The notes under the pieces were generated by a model that saw nothing but the letters and a program-made list of their open reading frames with translations, ran no database searches and was not told where the DNA came from. From contig CANHPL010000005.1 of the NCBI GenBank assembly GCA_947462685.1, positions 39,126-103,125 of the forward strand: DNA of 64,000 nucleotides, in the 5' to 3' direction. A program made the translations under genes and the position numbers. Numbering within the stretch: position 1 is the first letter of the stretch; the number at the start of each line of letters is the position of its first letter. Below are positions 1-10,568 of the stretch, piece after piece. This stretch comes from Burkholderiaceae bacterium (GTDB lineage: Bacteria > Pseudomonadota > Gammaproteobacteria > Burkholderiales > Burkholderiaceae).

Positions 1-649
1 AACCATCGATACCACCTAAATCAACGAATGCGCCGTAATCAGTAATATTTTTAATCGTACCTTGAACAACTGTTCCTTCTTTGAGGTTGTCCATGAGTTT
101 TTGACGCTCTTCGCCTTGACTTGCTTCAACAACCGCACGACGAGATAGAACAACGTTGTTTCTCTTACGATCGAGTTTAATCACTTTAAAGTCCATCGTC
201 TTACCTTCAAATGGTGACGTGTCTTTAATTGGGCGTGTATCGAGCAAAGAACCAGGCAAGAATGCACGGATGCCATTAACCATCACGGTTAAACCACCTT
301 TAACCTTACCAGTAACAGCACCAGTAACGATTTCACCCTGTTCGAGGGCTTTCTCAAGATTCATCCAGGATGCTAAGCGTTTCGCTTTATCGCGAGATAA
401 AATCGTATCGCCATAACCATTCTCTAGCGCATCAATTGCAACTGATACGAAATCACCAGGTTGAACATCAATTTCACCCTGATCATTATGGAATTCTTCA
501 ACGGGAATAAACGCTTCGGACTTAAGTCCAGCATTCACAACAACAAAATTATGATCAATACGCATAACTTCTGCGGAAATGACCTGCCCAGATTTCATAT
601 TGGAACGGGCTAATGATTCTTCAAATAGAGCTGCAAAGGATTCAGACAT
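1..649 (-). CDS. rpsA: 30S ribosomal protein S1 (partial, N-terminal 216 residues)
   Basis: S1 helps the 30S subunit bind and unfold mRNA. The reading frame starts at 649 ([12 protein letters not shown]) and runs off the left edge, so the C-terminal part is missing. The visible part covers the first two S1 (OB-fold) domains, which bind the ribosome in S1 proteins, and the start of the third. Landmarks are SGQVISAEV near residue 20, [15 protein letters not shown] near 105-120, and [20 protein letters not shown] at the left edge. It lies 120 bases downstream of cmk on the same strand, the usual cmk-rpsA order. No good SD precedes the ATG, as is known for E. coli rpsA. Identification is certain; only its extent is unknown. 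Confidence 0.97.
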   Translation of the reverse strand, partial: MSESFAALFEESLARSNMKSGQVISAEVMRIDHNFVVVNAGLKSEAFIPVEEFHNDQGEIDVQPGDFVSVAIDALENGYGDTILSRDKAKRLASWMNLEKALEQGEIVTGAVTGKVKGGLTVMVNGIRAFLPGSLLDTRPIKDTSPFEGKTMDFKVIKLDRKRNNVVLSRRAVVEASQGEERQKLMDNLKEGTVVQGTIKNITDYGAFVDLGGIDG

Positions 650-769
650 GTTTACTTTATCTGTTGGCTAAGCCAACGGGTTAGGTTAATTATCCCGTCT
701 TGTAACGCTTTTAAGAACCTGATCGGCGCGCTAGGATTCAAGATGGGGCCAAAACAACAACTGACTTAT
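650..769 (-). promoter_or_regulatory. cmk-rpsA intergenic leader with hairpin
   Basis: This 120-base gap precedes rpsA. Just upstream of the start lies a perfect inverted repeat, GTTGGC-TAA-GCCAAC (663-677), and the bases before the ATG hold no purine-rich SD. E. coli rpsA is known to use a structured leader without a strong SD and to be autoregulated by S1. The same mode here is inference. I saw no convincing -35/-10 pair, although rpsA often has its own promoter. Confidence 0.4.
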
Positions 770-1423
770 TTATTTGATTTGTTGATACAAACCGATGATG
801 CGATTAACAGCCTCTTCAATGGTTTGATCACTTGTGTCTAATAAAAAAGCATCCTCACTTTGTACCAGTGGAGCGGTTTCTCGTTGAGTATCTCGAAGAT
901 CACGTTCCACCAAATCTTTGGTGAGAATGTCTATATTAGCAGAAATTCCTTTGGCAATCAATTGTTTATATCTTCTTTGTGCACGAATTTTGGCATCTGC
1001 GGTCAAAAACACCTTTAATTGGGCTTGGGGAAAGATCACAGACCCCATATCTCGCCCATCAGCAACAAGTCCTGGGGGCTTTAAAAAGCTTTTTTGGACT
1101 TGAATCAAGGCTTCTCTCACCTCGGGAACAGCTCCTGCACTGGAGGCTCTTTTACCCATCTCCTCGGTACGAATTGCCTCGGTAACATCCTCTTTGCCTA
1201 AAAAGATACCCCCATCACGAAACTCAATTTCCATGTGCAGACAAAGTTCTTTTAGGAGCAGTGGTTCTAAAAACTCAATACCAGATTGTTGGCTAGCAAG
1301 TCCCACGAGTCGATATAAAGCACCACTATCCAAATAATGAAAACCTAACTGCTGCGCAACTCGTTGCGCTACGGTTCCTTTACCAGACGCTGTAGGCCCA
1401 TCAATCGCAATAATAGGAATCAT
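770..1423 (-). CDS. cmk: Cytidylate kinase (217 aa)
   Basis: Phosphorylates CMP and dCMP with ATP in pyrimidine nucleotide salvage, in the cytoplasm. The protein opens with [17 protein letters not shown], whose GPTASGKGT is the P-loop. Further landmarks are [10 protein letters not shown] (substrate side), [13 protein letters not shown], and a lid with paired arginines in RAQRRYKQL. Length is close to the usual 220-230 residues. I chose the ATG at 1423 because it overlaps the aroA stop as ATGA. An upstream in-frame start at 1459 would add 12 residues unlike the family. It is translationally coupled to aroA and followed by rpsA. Confidence 0.96.
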   Translation of the reverse strand: MIPIIAIDGPTASGKGTVAQRVAQQLGFHYLDSGALYRLVGLASQQSGIEFLEPLLLKELCLHMEIEFRDGGIFLGKEDVTEAIRTEEMGKRASSAGAVPEVREALIQVQKSFLKPPGLVADGRDMGSVIFPQAQLKVFLTADAKIRAQRRYKQLIAKGISANIDILTKDLVERDLRDTQRETAPLVQSEDAFLLDTSDQTIEEAVNRIIGLYQQIK

Positions 1424-2772
1424 GTGACTGAATGCTTGGTTTGCACTAATTGACCCCAAACTTCAAAATACTTTGGGAAAGTCTTGGAAACGCAATCAGG
1501 ATCATTGATGAAGAATGTATTGGGGCAAAACGAGGCTAAAGAAAAACACATCGCCATTCGATGATCATCATAGGTATCAACACCCCCCACTGGCGTTGAC
1601 CATATTTGTGGTGCTTGAATCTCAATAAAATCACTGCCTGATTCAACTCGCGCGCCAAACTTACTTAACTCACAGACCATCGCTGCGATACGATCTGTCT
1701 CCTTGACTCGCCAACTAGCAATCCCGGTTAAGCGGGTAGTGCCTTTCGCAAACATGCCTAAAACGGCTAATGTCATCGCCGCATCGGGGATTGCAGTACA
1801 GTCTAAATCGATACCATGCAAACACCCATCTTCTGTACCGATTCCTCGAACTTCAATCCAATCGGACCCTTGGGTAACATTCGCGCCCATCATAGATAAA
1901 GCATGCGCAAATGCTACGTCACCTTGGATGCTGTCCCGCCCTGCGCCACGCACAGTAACGGGTCCTTGCCCTAAAGCCCCAAGGGCCAAAAAATAAGATG
2001 CTGAGGAGGCGTCGCCTTCTACCTGAAATACTCCTGGGGCAATATACGGACCTTGCTCAAGGTGTATGTGCGCCGGTATGGTAAATACTTGCCAAGCATC
2101 ATTATGAACCTGCACCCCAAATTTACCCATCAAGTTGGTAGTAATTTCGATATAGGGCTTGGAAATCAACTCCCCAATTACTTCTATTCTAATAGGCTTA
2201 GGTGATCGTAATAATGGTAAGGCCATGAGTAATGCGGTAAGGTACTGACTTGAGACATCGCCTCGAACTTGAACTACTTGGTCATTTTGTATTTGTGCAG
2301 CATGAATGTGTATTGGTGGATAACCTGCTGTACCCAGATAATTAATCTTGGCACCAATGCTCAGCAAACCTTCAACCAGATCAGCAATGGGTCTCTCATG
2401 CATCCGCGGGACACCGTGCAAATAATACTCTCCACCTAAAATTGCTAATGCAGCAGTTAATGGCCGAATGGCTGTCCCTGCATTACCCATAAATAAATCA
2501 GCGCTACACTCAGGAAACCTGCCATCTTGTCCTGTAATTTCTATGAATTCTTCATTATTTTTTGAGTAAGTCGTCATTGGTACACCCAACTTCGCTAATG
2601 CATCCCGCATGATACGCGTGTCATCAGCATCGAGTAAACCTTGCAATGTAGTTATCCCTTTTGCTAGAGCACTTAGCAATAAAACACGATTAGAAATACT
2701 CTTTGACCCAGGTAATTGAATCTCACCTTTAGCCGATGCAGTTGGCGACATCAGTAATGCTTTGGAAGACAT
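1420..2772 (-). CDS. aroA: 3-phosphoshikimate 1-carboxyvinyltransferase, EPSP synthase (450 aa)
   Basis: Transfers enolpyruvyl from PEP to shikimate-3-phosphate, the sixth shikimate-pathway step. The PEP/S3P motifs are present: [10 protein letters not shown] near the N terminus, [17 protein letters not shown] around residue 100, and [14 protein letters not shown] near the C terminus. The ATG at 2772 is preferred: it follows the tyrA stop by one base and has AAGG five bases upstream. An in-frame ATG at 2790, inside tyrA, would add six residues, and the frame stays open to 2841. The gene joins the tyrA-aroA-cmk part of the operon. Confidence 0.96.
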   Translation of the reverse strand: MSSKALLMSPTASAKGEIQLPGSKSISNRVLLLSALAKGITTLQGLLDADDTRIMRDALAKLGVPMTTYSKNNEEFIEITGQDGRFPECSADLFMGNAGTAIRPLTAALAILGGEYYLHGVPRMHERPIADLVEGLLSIGAKINYLGTAGYPPIHIHAAQIQNDQVVQVRGDVSSQYLTALLMALPLLRSPKPIRIEVIGELISKPYIEITTNLMGKFGVQVHNDAWQVFTIPAHIHLEQGPYIAPGVFQVEGDASSASYFLALGALGQGPVTVRGAGRDSIQGDVAFAHALSMMGANVTQGSDWIEVRGIGTEDGCLHGIDLDCTAIPDAAMTLAVLGMFAKGTTRLTGIASWRVKETDRIAAMVCELSKFGARVESGSDFIEIQAPQIWSTPVGGVDTYDDHRMAMCFSLASFCPNTFFINDPDCVSKTFPKYFEVWGQLVQTKHSVT

Positions 2773-2773
2773 A

Positions 2774-3652
2774 TTAACCTTGCCACTCATTGCGTGAGTC
2801 GCTTGCAATTTGAAACATTTTTTGTAATGCTGTTGCATCATTGTGTTGCATGGCTGTTTTCATTCTCTCGAGAATCAAGAGATAGGCGTCTAGCTCTTTG
2901 AGAATTGCATCTTTGTTGGCTAATGAAATATCTTTCCACATCTCAGGACTCGATCCTGCAATTCGTGTAAAGTCCCGGAAACCGGCACCTGCATGTACAA
3001 ATTTCTTTTGCGCATCTTCAGCATTGGCAATCTGCAACATCAGTGCATAAGAAAGAATATGGGGTAAATGCGAAACAGCCGCAAAAATATGATCATGTTC
3101 TAGGGCTGACATTATATGTACCTGTGCACCAAGTGCCTGCCAGCCATTTTGGATACGCTGCACATTCGCAGGTTGGTTCTCAAGCAATGGGCATATCATG
3201 ATTTTTTTATTGATAAATAAATCAACTTTCGCTGCAGCCGCGCCATGTTGTGCGCCTCCAGCAATCGGATGGCACGGAATAAACTGGGCAACCTGCTCAC
3301 CTAAAACTTCTTTAGCACAAGCAACAACATCCATTTTTGTGCTACCAACATCAATGATGAGTTTATCTTTATTTAAATAGGGATGAATCGCTGTGAAGAC
3401 TTCTTTGGTTTGTGCAACGGGTACACAAATAATAATTAAATCACTTTCTTTTGCAAGTGTTGGCAAATCAACAATCGTATCAATCTGGCCAAGTTGTTTG
3501 GCAATTTCAAGATTTGACTTTGTTCTACCTACGCCAAGAACCTTATTCGTTAATCCTGCTTTTTTTAGGGCAAGTCCCAATGAACCACCGATGAGCCCCA
3601 CTCCAACAATGCCGACTGTCGGAAAGATAGAAGCGATTGAGGGAGGATTCAC
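2774..3652 (-). CDS. tyrA: Prephenate dehydrogenase family protein (292 aa)
   Basis: Oxidatively decarboxylates prephenate (or arogenate) with NAD(P) on the tyrosine branch. The N terminus has the Rossmann motif [13 protein letters not shown]. Family landmarks follow: [18 protein letters not shown] with the conserved His, and LPHILSYAL. The start codon is GTG (3652), 19 bases after hisC. There is no chorismate mutase domain, so it is a monofunctional type; chorismate mutase is supplied by the neighbouring PheA. Whether prephenate or arogenate is preferred cannot be read from the sequence. Confidence 0.94.
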   Translation of the reverse strand: MNPPSIASIFPTVGIVGVGLIGGSLGLALKKAGLTNKVLGVGRTKSNLEIAKQLGQIDTIVDLPTLAKESDLIIICVPVAQTKEVFTAIHPYLNKDKLIIDVGSTKMDVVACAKEVLGEQVAQFIPCHPIAGGAQHGAAAAKVDLFINKKIMICPLLENQPANVQRIQNGWQALGAQVHIMSALEHDHIFAAVSHLPHILSYALMLQIANAEDAQKKFVHAGAGFRDFTRIAGSSPEMWKDISLANKDAILKELDAYLLILERMKTAMQHNDATALQKMFQIASDSRNEWQG

Positions 3653-3671
3653 GAGCTAGTTTCTCGGTGAT

Positions 3672-4799
3672 TTATGGATGAAGGGCTTTTTTAAGAGCTA
3701 CTAAGAATGCCGCGTTCTCTTGAGGCAATCCGATGGAGACGCGTAAAAATTTTGGCAACCCATAGTTATCTACCGGGCGAACAATCACGCCTTGTTTGAG
3801 TAACTCGAGATTTACTCGAGAGCCTGCTTGATCATCATCGCCAACTCGCACAAGAATAAAATTACCCGCCGATGGCAAATAATGTAGCTGCATTTGCTCA
3901 AATGCTTGCGTTAATTGCTGATAACCTTCTTGATTTAACTTGGCGCCTCGCTGTAAAAAATCAGCATCCCCAAGGGCAGCAATCGCTGCTGCTTGAGCTA
4001 AAGAGTTCACATTAAAAGGCTGACGAATACGATTCATTAAATCGGTTAACTCTTCTTGAGATACTGCATACCCTAAACGTAACCCAGCTAACCCATACGC
4101 CTTTGAAAAACTTCGAGACACAATTAAGTTAGGGTATTTACGTGCCATTGCAATGGCATCATATTGTTGTTCTGGCTTGAGATATTCGTTATAGGCTTCA
4201 TCCAAAACAACCACAATATGACTCGGTACTTGACTCAGAAATTGTTCAATCTTTTGACCGGGAATAAAACTACCCGTCGGATTATTCGGGTTTGCAACAA
4301 AAATCAGTTTGGTATTTTCTGTAATAGCCGCGAGCATAGCAGATAAGTCGTGGCCTAAATCTTCTGGCGTAGGTTCAATCACAATTGCTTTTGCGCCAAC
4401 TGCCTGAGTTGCAAGTGGATACACCGCAAAGGCATGCTTGGAAAATATAATTTCATGGCCTATGTGCGCAACAGATCGAGTAGCAAGCTCCAAAATATCA
4501 TTACTACCATTGCCAAGCGTAATCCAATTGTCTGGCACTTGGTTCTTATTTGCTAAGACTTGTTTAAGCTCAAAACCATTGGAATCAGGATAACGTCCTA
4601 AATCATGCATAACCGCCATCATGGCTAATTTCGCTGATTCAGGGATACCTAAAGGGTTTTCATTTGAGGCCAACTTCACAATCTGGTCTTCTACTAAACC
4701 AAATTGACGGGCCACTTCACTAATCGGTCTTCCACCAACGTAGGGGGCAATATGCTTGACTTGTTCTAATCCAAATTGACTTGTTTTTTTTGTATTCAT
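3672..4799 (-). CDS. hisC: Histidinol-phosphate aminotransferase (375 aa)
   Basis: A PLP-dependent class I/II aminotransferase that converts imidazole-acetol phosphate to histidinol phosphate. HisC-like enzymes in this operon position may also act on aromatic amino acids (inference from context). Landmarks are KLASNENPLG near residue 45, ANPNNPTG, DEAYNEY, and the PLP lysine in SRSFSKAYGLAGLRLGY. The ATG at 4799 overlaps the pheA stop as ATGA. An upstream frame extension to 4832 lies within pheA and looks unlike the family. The gene sits between pheA and tyrA. Confidence 0.94.
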   Translation of the reverse strand: MNTKKTSQFGLEQVKHIAPYVGGRPISEVARQFGLVEDQIVKLASNENPLGIPESAKLAMMAVMHDLGRYPDSNGFELKQVLANKNQVPDNWITLGNGSNDILELATRSVAHIGHEIIFSKHAFAVYPLATQAVGAKAIVIEPTPEDLGHDLSAMLAAITENTKLIFVANPNNPTGSFIPGQKIEQFLSQVPSHIVVVLDEAYNEYLKPEQQYDAIAMARKYPNLIVSRSFSKAYGLAGLRLGYAVSQEELTDLMNRIRQPFNVNSLAQAAAIAALGDADFLQRGAKLNQEGYQQLTQAFEQMQLHYLPSAGNFILVRVGDDDQAGSRVNLELLKQGVIVRPVDNYGLPKFLRVSIGLPQENAAFLVALKKALHP

Positions 4800-5881
4800 G
4801 GCTGACGACTTCTTGGATAGGATCCTAAACATTTATAAAAAGCGGTAATATTTTTTAATGTCTGCAGTGCTGCAGACACATTTGCATCTTCTTGATGGCC
4901 TTCTATATCAATGTAAAAATGATATTCCCAAGTGCCTTTTCTGGCAGGTCTAGATTCAAAACGCGTCATGGATACACCATGCTTTGCAAATGGCTCAAGT
5001 AATTTATAAACAGCACCTGCTTCGTTTTTTATTGAAAGAATCAGGGATGTTTGATCGCTATTCGTTTTACTCGCCATGTGATGTCCAATCACCACAAATC
5101 GAGTACGATTGTGCGCATCATCCTGAATGCCTTCTTGAATGATTTTTAAACCATAGGTATTTGCTGCAGTAGCGCCGGCAATTGCTGCAAATTGAGGATT
5201 GTTCGATGCCTCTAAGGCAGCTTGAGCGTTACTACTAATTGCTTCCCGATGCAAGCTGGGTGCATATTGCGTTAACCAGTGCTGGCATTGTGCTAAAGCT
5301 TGAGAATGCGCGAGAACATGAGTTACACCTTCTAAATGGCCTGACTGACTCATCAGGGTATGCATAATCGGAATCGATATTTCCCCAGTCACCAAAAGCG
5401 GGGATTCTAGTAATAAATCTAAAGTTCTTGAGATAGCACCCTCTGAGGAATTTTCAATGGGAACTACACCATACTGACTCTGACCTGTCTCTACTGATCG
5501 AAATACTTGATCTAAAGTTGCCGATGGTTGCAACTCTACAGAGTGCCCGAAAAATTGTAATGTTGCCGCTTCAGAAAACGTTCCAGTAGGTCCCAAATAA
5601 GCAATTTTCATGTCGCCTTCGATGGCGCGACAGGCTGACATAATCTCTCGCCAAATGGCTTGTACCCCTTCACTTTTGAGAGGACCAGGGTTGTTTGTGG
5701 CGACTTTATCTAAGACCTGTTGCTCTCGCTCTGGGCGATAAACGACTGATCCAAATTCTTGTTTGACATGCCCAACATCTAAGGCAAGTTGCGCCCGCTG
5801 AGCGAGTAAATCCAAAAGGGCACCATCCACTTCGTCAATTTTCTGACGTAATGGTTCTAGACGTTTTGCTTCATCAGACAT
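4796..5881 (-). CDS. pheA: Bifunctional chorismate mutase / prephenate dehydratase (P-protein, 361 aa)
   Basis: Converts chorismate to prephenate and then phenylpyruvate for phenylalanine synthesis. Three domains are visible. A chorismate mutase (AroQ) spans about residues 1-85, starting LRQKIDEVDGALLDLL. The dehydratase spans about 93-270, starting IAYLGPTGTFSEAA and including the conserved NRTRFVVIG. A C-terminal ACT domain carries the ESRP motif in FESRPARKGTWEY, which in the family binds phenylalanine for feedback inhibition. The ATG at 5881 shares one base with the serC stop (TAATG), implying coupling. It is full length for a P-protein. Confidence 0.96.
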   Translation of the reverse strand: MSDEAKRLEPLRQKIDEVDGALLDLLAQRAQLALDVGHVKQEFGSVVYRPEREQQVLDKVATNNPGPLKSEGVQAIWREIMSACRAIEGDMKIAYLGPTGTFSEAATLQFFGHSVELQPSATLDQVFRSVETGQSQYGVVPIENSSEGAISRTLDLLLESPLLVTGEISIPIMHTLMSQSGHLEGVTHVLAHSQALAQCQHWLTQYAPSLHREAISSNAQAALEASNNPQFAAIAGATAANTYGLKIIQEGIQDDAHNRTRFVVIGHHMASKTNSDQTSLILSIKNEAGAVYKLLEPFAKHGVSMTRFESRPARKGTWEYHFYIDIEGHQEDANVSAALQTLKNITAFYKCLGSYPRSRQP

Positions 5882-6978
5882 TACGCCCTCCTCTCGAATT
5901 CACGCATAAACTGCGCTAAACACTGCACACCCTCTAATGGCATAGCATTGTAAATACTTGCGCGCATGCCACCAACACTCTTGTGTCCTTTTAAACCAGT
6001 CATGCCAGCTTCACTGGCCTGCTTTAAGAAGTCATCAAATAAGGATTCATCACGCAAATAAAAGGTAACATTCATCCTGGAACGTGAGTCTTTTTGGACA
6101 CGTCCCTCGTATAAAGAGCTTTGATCTAAGACTTCATATAAAAGCTGCGATTTTTGTTGATTCAGTGCCTCTATCTGTGCAACACCACCCGATTTTTTTA
6201 ACCATTTAAATACTTCACCTGCCATATAAATCGCAAATGTGGTTGGAGTATTAATCATGGAATCATTCTTGGCTTGAATTTGCCAATCCCAAATCGTTGG
6301 GGTAATTGGCATGGCATGACCAATCAAGTCTTCTCGCACGATCACAATTGTGACGCCCGCAGGTCCAATATTCTTTTGGGCTCCAGCAAACAAAACGCCA
6401 TAACGACTCACATCAATCTCTCGTGAAAGTATATTGCTAGAAATATCTGCCACTAAAGGTGTGTTGCCAACATCAGGTGTTTGAGCAAATTCAACGCCAC
6501 CAACTGTTTCGTTTTCGCAAATATGAACGTAGGCTGAGTCTTGGGATAAATCCCACTTAGACCTTGGTGGGACGCAATAAAAACTTTGGTCTTTGCTGGT
6601 CGCTGCAATTCTGGCAGTACCGTATTTGCTAGCTTCTGTAACTGATTTTTGGGTCCAAACGCCGGAAACAATAAAATCCGCCTGAGGTCCTTTTTTCGCC
6701 AGATTCATCAGATTCATGGGAATTGCAGCATTTTGACCAATTGCTCCGCCTTGCAAAAACAATACTTTGTAATTGGCAGGAATCTTCATTAAATCAGTGA
6801 TATTTTGCAAAGCCTCTTGATAGCAATTCATGAAGGCTGGACTGCGATGGCTAATCTCCATCACTCCAGCTCCTAAGCCTTGCCATAACAACATATCTTT
6901 ACCTGCAGTTTCTAGTACTTCCTCAGGAAGAGTTGCAGGACCTGGTGCGAAATTGTAAATACGATGTTCAAATGGCAT
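5881..6978 (-). CDS. serC: Phosphoserine aminotransferase (365 aa)
   Basis: PLP enzyme of serine (and pyridoxal phosphate) synthesis; converts 3-phosphohydroxypyruvate and glutamate to phosphoserine. The N terminus YNFAPGPATLPEEVLE is diagnostic. LFLQGGAIGQNA contacts PLP, and the Schiff-base lysine is in FAGAQKNIGPAGVT. The start at ATG 6978 gives the canonical N terminus and leaves 34 bases to gyrA. A TTG at 6993 is also in frame and would add five residues. The gene is followed without a gap by pheA. Confidence 0.96.
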   Translation of the reverse strand: MPFEHRIYNFAPGPATLPEEVLETAGKDMLLWQGLGAGVMEISHRSPAFMNCYQEALQNITDLMKIPANYKVLFLQGGAIGQNAAIPMNLMNLAKKGPQADFIVSGVWTQKSVTEASKYGTARIAATSKDQSFYCVPPRSKWDLSQDSAYVHICENETVGGVEFAQTPDVGNTPLVADISSNILSREIDVSRYGVLFAGAQKNIGPAGVTIVIVREDLIGHAMPITPTIWDWQIQAKNDSMINTPTTFAIYMAGEVFKWLKKSGGVAQIEALNQQKSQLLYEVLDQSSLYEGRVQKDSRSRMNVTFYLRDESLFDDFLKQASEAGMTGLKGHKSVGGMRASIYNAMPLEGVQCLAQFMREFERRA

Positions 6979-7012
6979 AAAATTACCCAGCAAGTGTTAG
7001 CGAATCATCAAA

Positions 7013-9676
7013 TTATTCACTAACTGTAGTCGGCGCATCATCACCAGAAGAATCTTCATCGTCAATGTCGTCATCTTCACTTTCCGCAATTCGTTGTAAT
7101 CCAGATAACACTGTACCTGAATCCACATTAATGAGGGTGACACCTTGTGTCGAGCGCCCCATCTCTCGAATTTCAGAAACTCTTGTTCTGACTAATATGC
7201 CACCTGTCGTAATCAACATGATCTGATCAATTTCGGTCACCAATGAAGCGGCAACTAATTTGCCATTTCGTTCCGTAGTTTGAATGGCAATCATACCTTT
7301 CGTGCCACGACCATGGCGCGTATATTCAGATAAAGAGGTGCGCTTACCATATCCATTTTCAGTAGCAGTTAATACGCTCGGTAAAGTGCCCGATTGGGCC
7401 AAGTTCTCAGCTTCAGCTTCATTTGGCGCAACCAACATGGCAATAACTTCCTGACCTTGAGCCAAGTTCATACCCCGAACGCCCCGAGCAGTCCTTCCCA
7501 TCGGTCTTACATCATTTTCATCAAAGCGAACAGCTTTACCTGCATCAGAAAATAACATCACATCTTCATTGCCATGCGTAATGGCAGCTCCAACCAAGAT
7601 ATCGCCTTCATCCAAATCAACTGCAATAATTCCAGATTTACGTGGGTTAGAGAAATCACTTAAACGGGATTTTTTAACCACACCAAAACGTGTTGCCATA
7701 AATACATATTGATTGTCTAAATAACCTTTAATTGGCAAAATCGTTGTAATTTTTTCGTTAGGTTGAAGAGGGAACATATTGATAATCGGTTTACCTCTTG
7801 AGGTCCTGCTTCCCGCAGGTACTTCCCATACTTTTAACCAGTATAAACGCCCTCTATCCGAGAAACAAAGGATGGTGTCATGGGTATTCGCTACAAAAAG
7901 CGTTGATATCCAATCTTCATCTTTAGTCGTCGTCGCAGATTTCCCTCGACCACCACGTTTTTGTGCCTTGTACTCTGTTAATGGCTGACTCTTCATGTAA
8001 CCTGTATTCGATAAGGTCACAACAAGATCTTGCGGAGTAATAAGATCTTCAGTAAAGAGTTCCGTCGCATTCATTTCAATAATGGAACGACGCCCATTAT
8101 CAGAACCTTCTTGTCCGAATTCCTTTTTCGACTCCAAGAGCTCTGAACGAATCACTTCAGTAACACGGTCAGGCCTAGCTAACAAATCAAGTAAGTCTGA
8201 AATCTCTGCCATGACCTCTTTATATTCGTCCACAATCTTATCTTGCTCAAGACCTGTTAAGCGCTGCAAACGCATTTGTAGGATTTCTTGAGCCTGATCT
8301 TCGGATAAATGATACAAACCATCAGGCTGTAAGCCTAAGTTAGCAGGTAAGCGATCAGGACGATAGGCGGCTGTTCCACCCTGCGTTTCCATCGCAGCAC
8401 GGGTTAACATTTCCCGAACCACACTGGAGTCCCAAGTTCTTAAAAGCAACTCTTTTTTCGCTTCTGGAGGCGTTGGAGCAGCTTTAATAAGAGTGATAAA
8501 TTCATCAATATTGGCTAAAGCTACCGCCAAACCTTCCAAGACATGCCCACGATCTCGGGCTTTTCTTAATTCAAATAGCGTTCTTCTTGTAACAACTTCG
8601 CGACGATGGCGTAAGAAACACTCTAACAATTGTTTTAAATTTAACAAACGAGGCTGGTTATCTACCAAAGCCACCATATTCATCCCAAAATTATCTTGCA
8701 ATTGGGTGTTCTTATATAGGTTATTGAGAACAACTTCAGGGACTTCACCACGTTTGAGTTCGATAACAACTCGCATACCGGATTTATCTGATTCGTCTCG
8801 AATATCTGAGATACCCTCGACTTTTTTCTCAATCACTAGCTCGGCCACACGCTCAAGAAGGTTCTTTTTATTAACTTGGTAAGGCAACTCATCAACAATA
8901 ATCGATTGACGTTGACCTTTTTCCATGTCCTCAAAATGCGTTTTAGCACGCATAATGACTCTGCCGCGACCAGTTCTATACCCCTCGCGAACTCCTTGAA
9001 TACCGTAAATCGTACCTCCTGTAGGAAAATCCGGCGCAGGAACTAAATTAATTAACTCTTCGATGTCACATTCAGGATTTTCTAATAAAAAGATACACGC
9101 GCTAATGACTTCGTCGATATTATGAGGCGGAATGTTCGTTGCCATACCCACCGCAATACCAGAAGAGCCATTAATCAGCAAATTAGGGATTTTTGCCGGG
9201 AGAATTAAAGGCTCATGCTCACTACCGTCGTAGTTAGGCCCAAAATCGACAGTTTCCTTCTCAATATCTGCCAGTAATTCATGGGCAATTTTTGCCAAAC
9301 GAATTTCTGTATAACGCATCGCTGCGGCATTATCTCCGTCAACGGAACCAAAGTTTCCTTGACCATCAACCAACATATAACGCAAGGAGAAATCCTGGGC
9401 CATCCGAACAATCGTGTCATAAACGGCTGTATCGCCATGGGGATGATATTTACCAATGACATCACCCACAATACGTGCAGACTTCTTATAAGCCCTATTC
9501 CAGTCGTTATTGAGCTCATGCATGGCGAAAAGCACCCTGCGATGTACGGGTTTTAATCCATCTCTAGCATCTGGGAGGGCGCGTCCTACAATGACGCTCA
9601 TTGCGTAGTCCAAATAGGACCGCCGCATTTCATCTTCTAGTGATACGGGTATTGTTTCTTTAGCGGCTTGTTCCAT
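7013..9676 (-). CDS. gyrA: DNA gyrase subunit A (887 aa)
   Basis: Breakage-reunion subunit of gyrase, which introduces negative supercoils with GyrB. The catalytic tyrosine is Tyr122 in [10 protein letters not shown]. The quinolone-resistance region [14 protein letters not shown] puts Thr at 83 and Asp at 87 in numbering that matches E. coli; Thr83 is a common natural residue in place of Ser. The GyrA box, QKRGGRGK, lies at the start of the C-terminal beta-pinwheel. The protein ends in an acidic tail ([11 protein letters not shown]) typical of gyrase A. It is the first gene of the minus-strand operon, divergent from ompA. Confidence 0.98.
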   Translation of the reverse strand: MEQAAKETIPVSLEDEMRRSYLDYAMSVIVGRALPDARDGLKPVHRRVLFAMHELNNDWNRAYKKSARIVGDVIGKYHPHGDTAVYDTIVRMAQDFSLRYMLVDGQGNFGSVDGDNAAAMRYTEIRLAKIAHELLADIEKETVDFGPNYDGSEHEPLILPAKIPNLLINGSSGIAVGMATNIPPHNIDEVISACIFLLENPECDIEELINLVPAPDFPTGGTIYGIQGVREGYRTGRGRVIMRAKTHFEDMEKGQRQSIIVDELPYQVNKKNLLERVAELVIEKKVEGISDIRDESDKSGMRVVIELKRGEVPEVVLNNLYKNTQLQDNFGMNMVALVDNQPRLLNLKQLLECFLRHRREVVTRRTLFELRKARDRGHVLEGLAVALANIDEFITLIKAAPTPPEAKKELLLRTWDSSVVREMLTRAAMETQGGTAAYRPDRLPANLGLQPDGLYHLSEDQAQEILQMRLQRLTGLEQDKIVDEYKEVMAEISDLLDLLARPDRVTEVIRSELLESKKEFGQEGSDNGRRSIIEMNATELFTEDLITPQDLVVTLSNTGYMKSQPLTEYKAQKRGGRGKSATTTKDEDWISTLFVANTHDTILCFSDRGRLYWLKVWEVPAGSRTSRGKPIINMFPLQPNEKITTILPIKGYLDNQYVFMATRFGVVKKSRLSDFSNPRKSGIIAVDLDEGDILVGAAITHGNEDVMLFSDAGKAVRFDENDVRPMGRTARGVRGMNLAQGQEVIAMLVAPNEAEAENLAQSGTLPSVLTATENGYGKRTSLSEYTRHGRGTKGMIAIQTTERNGKLVAASLVTEIDQIMLITTGGILVRTRVSEIREMGRSTQGVTLINVDSGTVLSGLQRIAESEDDDIDDEDSSGDDAPTTVSE

Positions 9677-9754
9677 CCAAATATTTTATCATGTGAGAAG
9701 CAAAACTTTGGAATTTCACTTTTACCCCAATAACAACACTATTTACATCTTCAC

Positions 9755-9782
9755 TTGTACAGTATAAATAAATTGTTATAAT
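9755..9782 (+). promoter_or_regulatory. Sigma70-type promoter of the OmpA-family gene
   Basis: TTGTAC at 9755-9760 and a perfect TATAAT at 9777-9782 are separated by 16 bases. They lie about 65 bases before the gene, which has its own strong SD (GAGGA at 9836-9840, seven A's before the ATG). Seen directly; activity is inferred. Confidence 0.65.
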
Positions 9783-9847
9783 AAGTTTCAGTAATATAAC
9801 TCTATCTAGAGTCAAGCTTAATTCACTGATTTAATGAGGAAAAAAAA

Positions 9848-10480
9848 ATGACTAAATCTAACCGTACACTATTAGTAGCTGTTGCATTATTAGCTTCTTT
9901 TGGTTTTGCGCAAGCACAACAAAAAACTGTTGATAACTGGAGTTCTGGTGCAGGAACTACCTCCCTACGTTCTGGCGCTGATTCATCTTTATGCTGGAGA
10001 GACAATAGCTGGACTCCAGCAACTGCTGCTGCAGAATGTGATGGTGCTATCAAGCCTGCTGCTCCTGCTGCCGCTGCTCCTGCAGCACCGCGTGCTGCTG
10101 CTCCTGTAGCGCCAGCTGCGACAAGCTCTAAAGTAACTTTGTTAGCCGATGCACTGTTTGACTTTGATAAGTCAACTTTAAAGCCTGAAGGTGTCCAAAA
10201 GTTAAACGGTTTAGTTCAAAAACTGAAAGATGTAACTGTTGAAGTTATTATTGTTGTTGGTTTCACTGACAGCGTAGGTTCATTGGACTACAACAAAAAA
10301 TTATCTTTACGTCGCGCTGAAGCAGTTAAAGCCTATTTGACGAAAAATGGCGTTGAGGCAAGCCGTGTTTACACTGAAGGTAAAGCATTTGCTGAGCCAG
10401 TTGGTGACAACAAAACTTCAGTTGGCCGCGCATTAAACCGCCGCTCAGTTATCGAAGTTGTTGGTACGAAAAAGCAATAA
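9848..10480 (+). CDS. ompA: OmpA-family peptidoglycan-associated outer membrane protein (210 aa)
   Basis: Probably anchors the outer membrane to peptidoglycan. A signal peptide (residues 1-24, ending FGFAQAQ) is followed by a short segment with two cysteines (SSLCWRDNSW and AAAEC). An Ala/Pro linker then covers about residues 75-97. The C-terminal OmpA domain has DALFDFDKSTLKPEG, GFTDSVGS and the LSLRRAEAVKAYL helix, with the Asp and Arg that bind diaminopimelate in this family. There is no eight-stranded beta-barrel domain, so it is shorter than E. coli OmpA; betaproteobacteria commonly have this form. Strong SD and a promoter suggest high expression. Confidence 0.93.
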   Translation: MTKSNRTLLVAVALLASFGFAQAQQKTVDNWSSGAGTTSLRSGADSSLCWRDNSWTPATAAAECDGAIKPAAPAAAAPAAPRAAAPVAPAATSSKVTLLADALFDFDKSTLKPEGVQKLNGLVQKLKDVTVEVIIVVGFTDSVGSLDYNKKLSLRRAEAVKAYLTKNGVEASRVYTEGKAFAEPVGDNKTSVGRALNRRSVIEVVGTKKQ

Positions 10481-10498
10481 GCTTCCTAGCTTATGAAG

Positions 10499-10523
10499 AA
10501 GCCCGGGCAACCGGGCTTTTTTT
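10499..10523 (+). terminator. Rho-independent terminator after the OmpA-family gene
   Basis: GCCCGG-GCAA-CCGGGC stem-loop (10501-10516) flanked by AA and followed by seven T's. It begins about 20 bases after the stop codon. Confidence 0.9.
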
Positions 10524-10568
10524 ATTGGATAATCATTGAATGCAATCCAATCCAATTCTTTCATCATC

